DNA of 64,000 bases from Physella acuta (GCF_028476545.1 NW_026731935.1:207501-271500); one strand, 5' to 3'; shown: positions 39,324-50,909, counted from the stretch's first letter. Notes: generated from the letters alone by a model not told the origin. Made by a program: numbers and translations.

Positions 39324-39329
39324 TTTATT
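39324..39329 (-). other. Candidate polyadenylation signal of gene 3
   Basis: AATAAA on the minus strand, about 230 bases past the gene 3 stop. Confidence 0.4.
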
Positions 39330-39556
39330 ACATTCAATCACATGTAAATGATTACCATCATTTTTACAAAATATGTTCGATTTTTTTTCTAATTCAGACT
39401 TTTTTCAAATAAAAAATAAAATAATAAAAACGAAACATTTTTTAAAAAAAGATTACAACCATTACACGTCATTTCTTATAATGTCATTTTTTAAATTATA
39501 AAACCAAACGACTATATGTCTGTTCAGCAAGCTTGTTGTGCCAGCCGTGCATGATG

Positions 39557-42500
39557 TCACACAATGACGTCATTAACCCTCCTATCGTCTGGTGTGTTGC
39601 CCTCCCGTGCTTGATCCACCAGCAACATTCTGTGTTCTCTTAAAGATATGGAATCCATTCTCTCCAGTCCTACACGAACATGACCTAACATAAAAACAAC
39701 TTGCTAGTTGCAACAGGTTAGGTTTGATTACGTCAAAAAAAAAAAAAAACGTCGCACACAAAACTTCAGAAAATGATACACTAATCACATGAGAAAGTAA
39801 ATTAAGTTTTGACAAAAAGTAATTGGTAAATTGGGTTTGATCTCAAGTACTAAAAAAATGTGATCTGACCTCAGACAAAAACATCGGATCTGATCTCAGG
39901 TATTAAAAAAATTAGACATGAGATCACGTATAAAAATTAGACCTGATCTCAGACATAAAAAATTAGACATGAGATCACGTATAAAAATTAGACCTGATCT
40001 CAGACATAAAAAATTAGACATGAGATCACGTATAAAAATTAGACCTGATCTCAGACATAAAAAATTAGACATGAGATCACGTATAAAAATTAGACCTGAT
40101 CTCAGACATAAAAAATTAGACATGAGATCACGTATAAAAATTAGACCTGATCTCAGACATAAAAAATTAGACATGAGATCACGTATAAAAATTAGACCTG
40201 ATCTCAGACATAAAAAATTAGACATGAGATCACGTATAAAAATTAGACCTGATCTCAGACATAAAAAAATTGGACATGAGATCACGTATAAAAATTAGAC
40301 CTGATCTCAGACATAAAAAAATTAGACCTGATCTTAGAAAGAAAAAAAAATTAAACCTGATCTAAGGAATTAAAAAAAATAGACCTGGTCTCAGACATAA
40401 AAAATTAGACCTGATCTCAGACATAAAAAATTAGACCTGATCTCAGACATAAAAAATTAGTCCTGATCTCAGACATAAAAAATTAGACCTGATCTCAGAT
40501 TCAAGCAGCCAAAGCAAATGTCACCCTACTCTCACCGGGTCGGTTTATTGACAGTTGAATGTTGACCTCAAGTTTGACATCCCACCCCCTCTCCCCAATT
40601 TCCCATCTACCTGTGTAGATATCATACGTTTAGGCACTCAAAAAGGACGTGTTGGTTGGAAGGGATGTTTTTTTTATATGTATATATTAGAAGGTTGCAC
40701 TCTCCTTGTGAAGTCAATATCGACTTCATTAGGTCTTAATAGCCCAAATATTAATACTAATTGGTTCAGCGTTTACCATCAACACTAAAAAAAGTTTCAG
40801 AAATAAAATAAAAATAAACTACCTTGAAGAGTTGGCCCTTTCTTTGAAGCTGGAATGTCAAGTGTGGAATGTAATTAAAAGTAGGATATAATTAAAATGT
40901 GTATTATGTAATTTAAATGTGTCATATAGTTTAAATGTGGCATGTAATTAAGATGTGGCTTGTAATTGCAGTAAAACCATCAAATTGTAATTATATCATG
41001 ATAACATTTAGCTGTTATAAATGAATGAAAACTACCTGACATAGTTTTGTTGTTATGGTGACGCCAGTAGAAGATAATGATCCATATGGCCATAGAGACA
41101 ACACATAATAGGGAGATGGCCAACGACAGGATGGCTGGAAATATAAGGCATGTATTAGATGAATGAGGTGGCCAAAAACTGGCTGGTAATATAAGGCATG
41201 TATTAGATTAATGAGGTGCCCAAAAACTGGCTGGTAATATAAGGCATGTATTAGATGAATGAGGTGGCCAAAAACTGGCTGGTAATATAAGGCATGTATT
41301 AGATGAATGAGGTGGCCAAAAACTGGCTGGTAATATAAGGCATGTATTAGATTAATGAGGTGCCCAAAAACTGGCTGGTAATATAAGGCATGTATTAGAT
41401 GAATGTGATGGTGAACACATATGACAAGTTAAATATGGCATGTATTACACGTCTTGTTTTTCCGATAGCCTAGTGAAGTCGTTGCCAATAAATCAAACAT
41501 ATTTTTAAAATGTATATTAAGTATAACTCACCAATATAAATATAACAATTTGTATAACACACCAATAAACCAAACAATATAAAATGTTTAATATAACTCA
41601 ACAATAACAAAAAAAAAACGAAAAAAAAAACAAAAATATTAAGTAAACTCACCAATAATCAAACAAGCAAAAAGAAAAATATTAAGTATAACTCACCAAT
41701 AATCTCAAAACGAGAAAGAGACGATACATCGGTGTCTTTAATTAAAACGGCAGCCGAGCTTATATTGTGTTGGTTGTTTATCGCTATGAAAAACAAAAAT
41801 AAAATCTAAAACATCAATGAAGGCAAATAACTTAATGTTAGTAATACCCTCTTCCCCCAGTAAATGTATTTACCAAATTTCTAATTGACCCCAGCCCCTT
41901 TCACCTCCGCAGAGAAAAATGTCTGAAAGAAACCCCATATGCTTACATCTCTTCTCGCTAAGCATGTCAGACGTGTAGATGTCCTGACAGGCCAGACGAC
42001 AGTGCGCATGTCTCATGTGTGACACGTTGTGCTGACCCACGGTCCTACACCACCCCAGAAGATCTGCCTTCGCCTCCAGCGGGAAGCAGCTCTCACACAC
42101 GTCTGCTGAGCAGAACTCAGAGAGCCTACAGAAGACGCCATACCGCAGGCAAATGTTGGGCTTCTCGCTGGGACACCGGATATTCACCAGTTCCTGGACA
42201 GACAGGCCTGGTGGTGGAACAGAATGAATGGTTCAGTGGATCATGTCACAGTGGATCATGTCACAGTGGATCATGTCACAGTGGATCATGTCACAGTGGA
42301 TCATGTCACAGTGGATCATGTCAGTGGATCATGTCACAGTGGATCATGTCACAGTGGATCATGTCACAGTGGATCATGTCACAGTGGTAAGCATCTAGAT
42401 GACAGACATGTTCCCAATGTGTTATGGGTGGCTACAACGTTTTAGTAAAGCCAAGTGTAAGTATCTAGATCACAGTCATGTTCTCAATGTGTTATGGGCG

Positions 42501-43782
42501 GCTACAACGTTTTAGTAAAGCCAAGTGTAAGTATCTAGATCACAGTCATGTTCCCAATGTGTTATGGGTGGCTACAACGTTTTAGTAAAGCCAAGTGTAA
42601 GTAGATCACAGACATGTTCCCAATGTGTTATGGGCGGCTACAACGTTTTAGTAAAGCGAAGTGTAAGTATCTAGATCACAGTCATGTTCTCAATGTGTTA
42701 TGGGCGGCTACAACGTTTTAGTAAAGCCAAGTGTAAGTATCTAGATCACAGTCATGTTCTCAATGTGTTATGGGCGGCTACAACGTTTTAGTAAAGCCAA
42801 ATGTAAGTAGATCACAGTCATGTTCCCAATGTGTTATGGGCGGCTACAACGTTTTAGTAAAGCCAAATGTAAGTAGATCACAGTCATGTTCCCAATGTGT
42901 TATGGGCGGCTACAACGTTTTAGTAAAGCCAAGTTGGCGCGTCCCAGATAACTTTTTAAAATAAAATAATAAATAGCTTTAACATTAGCGAGTGAGTTTT
43001 TGTTAAACGCCGACCTCACATCATTCTTAACATTTGATTTGTCAACTTTTGTTTTGAAACGAAGAAGAGTGAAAGTCCACTCTTGCCAAGATTTTAAGTC
43101 ACAAACGGAACTAAAACTTAAAATGGAAACATATTTGAGAATGATCATCACCAGAGTACCTTCCAGGCATCTCTTCGGGGTGAGGGTGGGCTCACCCGAT
43201 GAAAGTCTCGTTAGCTGGGGACAGCCACTCTTCTATTACAGACAACTCCAAAATCAAACAAATGCTGCCTTGTAATTTTGTTCTTGGTTGGACAAAGGCT
43301 ATGGAAGCAAATCCAAAAAGAAAAGCAGGCTGAAATCAGAGTCAATGGCCTCTATGGCGCATAACCAGTTGACACGTTTCCTTGTGATGGAGGCGTGGTC
43401 GAGTCGGCAAAAGCTCATGGTTGATAAATTCGAAAAAAGTCTCGAGTTCAAACCCTCTGGCAGATAAGGCTCGATCCCTTCCAACACTAAAAATTAAGAA
43501 CGAAGAAGAAGAAAAGAAGAAGAAAGACTACCTCGGCAGTTACCTAATGATTTTTATAGACCTACATCATAGACAACCTCGGCAATGACCTAATGATGTT
43601 TATAGACCTACAGCAAAGACTAACTCGACAGAGACCTAATAAATATATTATATACCAAAGACATGTCGACAATGACCTAACAAGGTCCTATCTTTACAGA
43701 AAGTACCTGTTGGTGAACACGAGACACCTGTCATCAACACTGCGGTTGCTATGGAAATAAGTTTGTATATTGTCAATATCAT
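39557..43782 (-). CDS. Gene 3: type I membrane protein with Cys-rich ectodomain (7 exons, 250 aa)
   Basis: Exons, high to low: 43707-43782, 41947-42207, 41697-41783, 41036-41134, 40823-40849, 40536-40610, 39557-39684. All introns are phase 1 and the lengths sum to 251 codons. Residues 1-25 are a signal peptide (MILTIYKLISIATAVLMTGV). The ectodomain matches gene 2 (RCPSEKPNICLRYGVFC, FCSADVCESCF, WCRTVGQHNVSHMR, CRLAC), but the first Cys of the CC pair is Phe, leaving nine cysteines. A short Ser-rich stalk exon follows (INNQHNISSAAVL, with an NIS site). The membrane span is ILSLAISLLCVVSMAIWIII. The tail is small and charged; it includes a 27-nt micro-exon and ends VNDVIV. The odd cysteine count could allow a disulfide-linked dimer (inference). 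The family is not recognised. Confidence 0.83.
39900..40500. repeat. 51-bp minisatellite, degenerating to ~26 bp
   Basis: Eight near-perfect 51-bp copies (ATTAGACATGAGATCACGTA, then AAAATTAGACCTGATCTCAG and ACATAAAAA), followed by shorter half-units. It sits in the last intron of gene 3. The 51-bp period gives artefactual open frames. Confidence 0.95.
41135..41400 (-). repeat. 48-bp array repeating the gene 3 TM-exon acceptor
   Basis: Five copies of GGCTGGTAATATAAGGCATG, then TATTAGATGAATGAGGTGGC and CAAAAACT. The true junction reads GGCTGGAAATATAAGGCATG, so each unit holds an acceptor-like CCAG on the minus strand. Confidence 0.9.
41470..41700 (-). repeat. Degenerate repeats of a gene 3 donor region
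   Basis: Four or five diverged copies of TATAACTCACCAATAA and AATATTAAG. The rightmost is the true donor (ATTG/GTGAGT at 41697/41696). Confidence 0.65.
42225..42390. repeat. 15-bp minisatellite next to a gene 3 acceptor
   Basis: About ten copies of CAGTGGATCATGTCA, beginning ~20 bases from the acceptor at 42208. Confidence 0.92.
42395..42940. repeat. ~62-70-bp tandem repeat
   Basis: Eight copies of AAGTATCTAGATCACAGTCA, then TGTTCCCAATGTGTTATGGG and CGGCTACAACGTTTTAGTAA. Some copies lack the TATC. It fills most of the first gene 3 intron. Confidence 0.93.
43386..43528 (+). mobile_element. tRNA-derived SINE
   Basis: A-box-like GTGGTCGAGTCGG at 43392-43404 and B-box-like GAGTTCAAACC at 43444-43454, then a (GAA)n-rich tail near 43498-43528. 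Box spacing fits RNA polymerase III promoters, but the stems do not fold as a functional tRNA. The related block on the left (43150-43385) may belong to the same insertion. Confidence 0.6.
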
Positions 43783-43970
43783 TATTCTTTCTTCAATATG
43801 TTTAACATTGAATGAATGTCCTCAATAGTCCAATCGTAAAACAAGATGTGATTCAATTATCCTTAACCACATTAAATATCATAGAACCAGAAATTTAAAT
43901 ATACGTCTGATGTAGAAAAACATTAATTGCACATTAATGACAGTAAGTAAAACATGTAGACTGTGTGGTG

Positions 43971-43972
<2 letters not shown>

Positions 43973-44050
<78 letters not shown>
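43973..44050. repeat. (TA)n microsatellite
   Basis: About 39 TA units. Confidence 0.95.
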
Positions 44051-44053
<3 letters not shown>

Positions 44054-44308
44054 TGATATATAGGTGATTTTATAAACGGGAAAAAAATATTACCTGTAAG
44101 AAAAAAAAAATCCCTTCAGAGTGAGGTGGCCATTCGTGTGAAATGTTTACCTCATCGCGGTTTCTGAGGCAAGGTGCCAATGTGGTCTAACAGGCTTCTA
44201 CTGAGAGCGATTTCCCCGAACTTACCTTAGAATACTCTCAACTCGGCACCATTTAAGTAATGCACGAACTTGTGTTTTCGGGAAAACCAACTTAACACTC
44301 CTTTTTAG

Positions 44309-44393
44309 AACAAAAAATTATCTAAGAAACTCCATATATATATGTATATATATATATATATATGGAGTTTCTTAGATAATTTTTTTAATATAT
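44309..44393. repeat. Near-perfect inverted repeat (cruciform candidate)
   Basis: AATTATCTAAGAAACTCCAT plus TA repeats on the left is mirrored by ATGGAGTTTCTTAGATAATT on the right, around a TA-rich centre near 44350. Arms are about 35 bases. Confidence 0.85.
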
Positions 44394-44769
44394 ATAATAT
44401 TTATTATATATCAAGAGAGAGATTACTTTTACCATCAATGTACGTTGAAACATCTTGTGTGTATACAGAGACGTTACACCAAGGGCCGTGTTCTAAACCA
44501 AATGACACAGAAAGTTGTGAGAGATCTGACGTGCCATCACCTAAAGTTTTTTCAACATCGCCACCCCCCCCCCCTTTCTGTCGAACCCCCCCCCCCCCCC
44601 CCCGTCCCGAGAAAAAAGTCTGGAAGAAACACTGGTTAGGCTCAGGACGTATGCAAGTTTTCGGGTTTGGGGAGCGGCGATTCGAGAAAAAGCGCCACGT
44701 AATATATATATATATACTAGCTAGATATTGATTGAGTATTGCCAACCTTGCTATATGTGATTACAAGGT

Positions 44770-44981
44770 CAGTAGCGTAGCGAGGGGGGGGGGGGGGGGC
44801 GGGGGGGACATATGTCCCCGGGCGCCGACCTTAGGGGGGGGCGCCAAATTGAAAGTTTGAGGGAGGGGTGCAAATGAAAAGTTTGAGGGGGGGGGGGGGG
44901 TGCAAATCGAAAATTTGCTCTCGAGGGGGCGCCAAATTGGAAGTATGTCCCCGGGCGCCGGGAAGGGTCGCTACGCCTCTG
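44770..44981. mobile_element. 212-bp hAT-like MITE
   Basis: The TIRs are CAGTAGCGTAGCGAGG on the left and TCGCTACGCCTCTG on the right. An exact 8-bp target duplication TACAAGGT flanks it (44762-44769 and 44982-44989). CAG-start TIRs with an 8-bp duplication are the hAT signature. The interior is G-runs and GCGCCAAATTG repeats with no coding capacity. Confidence 0.88.
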
Positions 44982-44989
44982 TACAAGGT

Positions 44990-45629
44990 CTATAGAATAT
45001 GTAGGTGTTAAATCAGCTACGTGGCTAGTAACCTATGAGAAACAACGAACATTCTTTTTTTAAAAACATTATTGCAATTGATTTACTAAATCAAACACTA
45101 AAATTCATAATACATTAAATAAAGAATTTATATTTTAAAATACCCAAGTACGCTTGAAAAGAAAATATCGTGTATGCTTTGAAGTGTATGATGATATCAC
45201 AAGATTACACAGCTTCGTTTTGACATTGCACAATACGATGTTTGAAGGTTATGTGTGTAAATTAACATAGGCCGTGAATGCGACTTTTAGTGCTAATGTC
45301 ATGTCCAATTATAAATTTGCCTGTATGGTGATAGAAACAGCTAGGCAGTTTCCTTCAGGCATCTAAGGTATGTACTGCCCCTTCCTTAGAAGCGCGTCAC
45401 TGCCCCCCCCCCCCCCCCCCAAAAAAAAAACACCAAACAAACAACAAACAGCAACCATGGATTACATCCAATAACTTTTTTTTAGAGTTAGAAAATAATT
45501 ACCCATAATAGAAAATAAAAATGCATTAAAATTATTACTCCCCCCCCCCCCCCACAGGGCTGGTAAGTAGGTCACCAACCAGTTCTACGGCTCAATAAAA
45601 CCTGCATGGTTGGTGACCTACTTACCAGC
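44990..45629. other. Intergenic with homopolymer C/G runs
   Basis: No gene recognised. C-runs at 45403-45420 and 45541-45553. A 27-bp stretch before the ATT array (45600-45630) is the inverse of 45558-45582, so the array sits in a hairpin loop. Confidence 0.5.
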
Positions 45630-45890
<261 letters not shown>

Positions 45891-46343
45891 CCGAAAATTT
45901 TCTCTTTTATTCGTTGAGGGTAGACAATAGGCTAGACATGGACCAAGAAATCAGAAAATAAGTCTATGCCTAACTGTGCATAGGCCTATCTGGCATAACG
46001 TTAGCTCATATACCAGCAATGATCTTTTTTTAAAGAAGAGGAAACAAGAGCGCGGAAATCAGCCTCAATTCAAACCGTCACAATAAAGATAAACAAAAAA
46101 GTAAAGGACGGTTACAACTGTAGAGGCCTAATATTAATAATAATACTTTTTAGTATTAGTAGATATCTAGATCTAATTATACTAAGCATCGATAAATAGA
46201 CTATAGGCCTAAATAATAGTAAATATTCATAAATAGTAAATAGGGTGTTCATAATAAATTAGACTATTTTATGATTATTTAATTATTTAATAAATACTAT
46301 ACGCTCAGCTGGTGGTGACGGAACGTGAAGCAACTGAATAAAA

Positions 46344-48696
46344 GGTAATCTATCGTTTTGGGTACGTAAAATCGCCCGCGGCTATTAATGTACGAAAACG
46401 TTACCTCATTGTCAAGGCTGTAATAGAAGTATATTGTGATATGTTTGTGTCAAATATTATAGATAAATGAATAATAAACCTAAGGCCAAGGCTATTCCCA
46501 GCCGGTTGGGAATAGCCGTATTGGGGCTATTCCCAGCCGACTGTGAATAGCCCCAATACGTAGGCCGTTCGATTCACAGCTTCCGGGTTTGTTGTTTTGA
46601 AGCCATCTCACGGCTCATGCGCTTACCAAAAATGGCGACCAGTTTCGCTTTCACTAATGGGTAGAGGGATAAAACTAATGATTACGAAGCCATCGTTAAT
46701 TTTAGAAATCGGAACTATCCGTTTCTATTTAAGTCTATTAATTAAGAATTGTCGGATCTACTTTTGGCCTAATTTCTTTGTTTGTCTCGCAAGCGGCGCC
46801 TTAGTGAAAGTAGCTCTATATAATTCTCATCTTTCGAATCAAATAACTCTAAAATACCCAGTGTATAATAAACCAAACTATGTGTATATGAAACTTGAAA
46901 GTATCAATTTTACACACATTACAATTAACTGGTAATAACTTATGGTCGGAATGAGATGTGGTCCGTGCAAGTAATAATGCCATTTTATTATAATCTTTTT
47001 TGGTGAACACGAGGCGCGGGAAAATGTGTGCCGCGCAAGAATCCAATCATTTGGCTAGGTTTATGACTGTTTTTTTATGTCACACCTAAAAATAGAATGT
47101 TTACGCTTTCTTCATTGATGATCGTTTTTATTATTTTTTAAACTGAAAGTATGAATTATTAGTTAGATTTTAGGTTTTGTAGCTTGGTATACTTACCCTT
47201 TATCAATTTTAAAAGCATAGCATGCTGATTGTGAACAAATAGTCATAAGACACAGAAATAAAAAGTTACATGCGATGTTCCACACCCGGGTCACACCCCC
47301 TCAAGAAAACACGTGTTTATTAAGCTGTTTATCTCACTTTACAACAGTAATTAAAATTAATTGTCAAATTTTTATTACTTATTGGGTAATATTAAGCACA
47401 TGTTTACTAATAGTTAAAAAGAAACATAAGTAAATTCTGTTTTAATGAAGGTCACGGGTCAAGTTTTTTTTCCTTCTTTCAAGTTCAGTGGAGGGTGCCA
47501 CAGGCTGACCTGACTTTGGAATTTTTTTCAGTAATAATGACTTTGCACAGAAAGTTAAAATATGCTAAATTAGCTTAGTTTACTAGTATTCTAGCTATTA
47601 TTAATACATTTTTAATAAAAAAAATCATTCTGTAATTCTCATCAAAAAGCCTACATACGGCTATTCACAGTCGGCTGTCATTTCATGCTAAATACGACTG
47701 TGAATAATATCTTAAAATAATAAAAGCATTTATTGTGACTGGGGAATGAGGTATAGATTAAGAGAGCAGTGCGTTTTTTATTTTGTTATAAAAAAGTTAT
47801 TACAATTAAAGTTTAGTTTAGCTTTTAGGCTCATATCAGACATATCTGCTACAGGCTACGTAGGTCATAGATGATCAATTATGCACTCTAAATCTATACA
47901 CTAGAATATAATCAGCTATAATTCACAGTTTCCATCACACTTTTGTGTTTTTTTCCTCTCTTTTTATTTAATTTTTTTTTTTTTTGCTGATATGCCAACT
48001 ATAACGTCACAAAAAAAATTAACATAAGTAACTGAAAAAAATATTTTAGATATTAAGAATGAAAGGCATAGATTAAGAGCTATAAAAACAGGGCATCTGA
48101 TGGATTTGAACCCACACCTTCTGGCACGGCAGCCACTCCCAATGACAGCTCGACCACACATCTTCATGCCTAGTTGGGTATTTTTAACATTAAATCTATC
48201 AAAAACGGTCACGTGAATACGACTGTGAATAGCCCCAATACGGCTATTCACAGTCGACTGTGAATAGACACTTCGTAAACCTAAATCAATGGCTAAATAT
48301 ATCAATATAGGCCAGAAATTAACTTTAAACAGCAGTGTCTGCAAGCAAGATTTGCTATATATTACTATATAAACAGCAGCCATTTGTAAAATAGAGTGAC
48401 TTCCGCCTGAATCTGGCGCTATAAGTCTATAAAAATAAAACTTTAACAAGATGGCTGCTATAGTAAATGAGCATGGTTGCATCTGTTGGAAACATCGCTG
48501 GTGTTCATTTATTACTGAAAAGTTTTAATTCAATTGTTTAAAAACAGGTACATAAATGAAACAAGGAAACATTTTTGTATTTTTCAAAACATAAATCCTC
48601 CTCAAAATGTGAAATAATTATTAAAATGTAAGGAGTCACCTGTTTTTCACATTACTAGTCGCGGGCGATTTTACGTACCCAAAACGATAGATTACC
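46344..48696. mobile_element. 2353-bp TIR element with 8-bp target duplication
   Basis: The left end GGTAATCTATCGTTTTGGGT and following ~28 bases are exactly inverted at the right end for 37 bp, then with two mismatches to ~48 bp. GAATAAAA flanks both sides (46336-46343 and 48697-48704). No transposase frame is visible inside, so it is non-autonomous. The interior has several dyads related to CTATTCACAGTCGACTGTG (46497-46560, 47660-47705, 48215-48270). The superfamily is unresolved: an 8-bp duplication fits hAT, P or Merlin, but the GG start is not hAT-like. Confidence 0.85.
48088..48170 (-). mobile_element. tRNA-like (SINE-type) segment inside the TIR element
   Basis: On the minus strand an A-box-like TGTGGTCGAGCTGTC is followed by a B-box GGTTCAAATCC with normal spacing. 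No clean cloverleaf with a 7-bp acceptor stem was found, so it is read as a SINE head rather than a tRNA gene. Confidence 0.5.
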
Positions 48697-49012
48697 GAAT
48701 AAAATTAAAATAGAGATTCTAGATCTAGAATCTAGATTAATCTAGAATAGATCTAGAAAATCTAGAATCTATTAATGTTTAGTGTATAGGACTGTGACTT
48801 GTGTGTTTGTTTATTAAGCTGGAATTAAGCAGCAAATGCCCGGGTTTGGGGCCTACTTTCTTGTTCAATTTTTAAGTCAATTACTGGATTAGGCCTATAT
48901 TAATATTAGGCCTAATTACTAATGAGTTGAGCCCTAATATCTAGATCTAGATGCAAATCTGGACATCAAAGAAAATTACACATAATCCTAAACTAACTCC
49001 CCAGGCTCTAAG

Positions 49013-50831
49013 GGGTGTGGGGAAATTGCGAGACGCGAAAAGCGAAATGGCGAGGCGGGAAAATGCGAGACATAGCTGCGGAATTAAGGGTAAATTGCGA
49101 GACACTTTTTGCGAAAAAAGTTTTTTCCTTTTTTTTTCCATCTTTATTTATTTCAATTATTTTTTTAAATATTTTTAAAATAAACAAGCATTTAACCATA
49201 CCCTTTAACACGAGTGTTGTATGTTGTTATTTTTTATCTAGATACTAAGAAGATAGATAGATCTATATCTAGATCTATCTATTTAAAAATCCTAACATCG
49301 TTGCTGTGCTACGGTCATCGCCCGCTCTTGATAGCGAGAGGAAAATCCCGTCTCAGTCGGCATTAATTTAAAAATCTAGCCCGCTCATGTTTATACAAAC
49401 ACAAACGTGAGCTGTGTCATTATGAATTGGTATAATCTTGTCAGCAGGAGAGATATTTTGCAACATCTATTTATGGATTTTTGTACTTGCAAAAAGTGTA
49501 AAAGTATAAACAATTCTAAAAAGTGCAATTTATTTTTTTATTAAGTAATTTTAATTACAAACAAAATTTACAAACAAAATCTTCTGAAACAGTCCTCAAA
49601 CACACCTCGTGACACAATCTTTCACACATAGTACACCCAACCCAGTTCATTAGACTCCCATTTATACATTTTTCTTTTGCTACTTCTTCCAATCGACATT
49701 CACAACATTTCACATTCTCATCACAGTTGACCTCCTCGTTCATCCCACAAACAACACTGGCACCCATGTTCTCATCATCATCATCCGCACGCTCAACATC
49801 TGTTTTCTGTTTTTTATAATTTGTATTTTTTATCATTTCTGTAATTTTGGCAATATCTTGCTCATTGTTGTCACCAGCAGTTGAGTTTTTTTAAAACATC
49901 GATATTTTCCCAAAATCTTGTCTAACTTCGGTCAAAATAGAGTATTTTAATCAATTCCTTTTGTAATGTATTAAAACAGTTTTCTAAAACGCGAAAAACG
50001 TCTAAAATTCTTTTTCTAACATTGCTTTTTTATAGTGTGACTTCACATCTAACCCCCCCCCCCCCCCCCTCCTCCCCCTCATCACACATCGTCATAAAAT
50101 TACAGACCACCCCCCCCCCCCCCTACGAGTGTGACGTCATTTATGGAAGACCCCAAATAATACCACCACCAAAACCAAAAAATTCAGATAAGTTCAACTT
50201 GGTTTTAAAAATATTTGAAGTAGGCCCATAGCTTACGATATAGCACGAGCAACTGATAATATCGGTGACGTCACTTTATTTTGTTGTATCCAAATGATGT
50301 AGGCATTTCCTTGTGCTTAGATTTATATGGTTAAAAAAAGCTAGAAAAAAATCATAGGCGGCTATAATACAAAATTTCTATGCAACAATAGAAAATATGT
50401 TTGCGGCGGCAGCGGATCCGGGAACGGCGATCTTCAAAGACGGTAAATCAGGCTTGCCTCGGCGTTCCATACAAAAGACAGAAGTTGACCTATCGTCGGC
50501 AGTATTTCCGTCGGTTTCGAACAAGGTGGTATTCTAAGTCGACACAAAAGATGGGGGGAGTTGACAAATCATCAGTATGTCTAGCGACGGAAAAATCGGA
50601 AGTTTTAACAATGTAAACGAAACGTCTTTGAAGTCTGGACCAAATACCACTGAAAATCGGGTGCGGTAAATTTTTCGCAGAAATCTTCGCATTTCAACAC
50701 CACCCAGCGTAAGTATTGTCTTGTGGTAAAATGCGAGACAAAAAAGTCACGTGACTGACCGTTTTCGCGCCCTTCTCGCATTTTCCCGCCTCGCCATTTC
50801 GCTTTTCGCGTCTCGCAATTTCCCCACACCC
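49013..50831. mobile_element. MULE-like long-TIR element, copy A (1819 bp)
   Basis: The TIRs begin GGGTGTGGGGAAATTGCGAG and continue through GACGCGAAAAGCGAAATGGC to about 57 bp; the right end is the inverse. A 9-bp target duplication GGCTCTAAG flanks it (49004-49012 and 50832-50840). Long TIRs with 9-bp duplications are typical of Mutator-like elements. The interior carries a PHD-like ORF (49555-49836) and a segment of the GTCGTCCATAAATGACGTCA MITE family. It inserted into LINE-derived sequence. Confidence 0.85.
49555..49836 (-). CDS. PHD-finger-like ORF carried by MULE-like copy A
   Basis: 93 codons with an acidic N-terminal part (ADDDDENMG), then a Cys-rich region: VVCGMNEEV, CCECRLEEV, WVGCTMCERLCHEVCL, and at the stop FVCKFCL. 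The spacing WVxCxxCxxxxHxxCL...CxxC is the usual C-terminal half of a PHD zinc finger. It is absent from copy B, which has a C-run at that position. It may be part of a transposase accessory protein or a captured host exon. It begins with an ATG and is intact, but expression is unknown. Confidence 0.6.
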   Translation of the reverse strand: MIKNTNYKKQKTDVERADDDDENMGASVVCGMNEEVNCDENVKCCECRLEEVAKEKCINGSLMNWVGCTMCERLCHEVCLRTVSEDFVCKFCL

Positions 50832-50909
50832 GGCTCTAAGGTTAGGTTAGGTTTGCCTGTCGTCCCTACTGGGACATAGGCTGCTGACAAGAGCTTTCCA
50901 GACGTCTCT

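Noticed and set aside
43386-43470. tRNA-Ser/Leu-like gene
   Set aside because: A and B boxes are present, but the acceptor and anticodon stems do not pair well and a GAA-rich tail follows, so it is a SINE.
48951-49248. Short ORFs over the MULE-like TIR
   Set aside because: The frames reflect the TIR sequence, which appears four times in the window; they are not genes.
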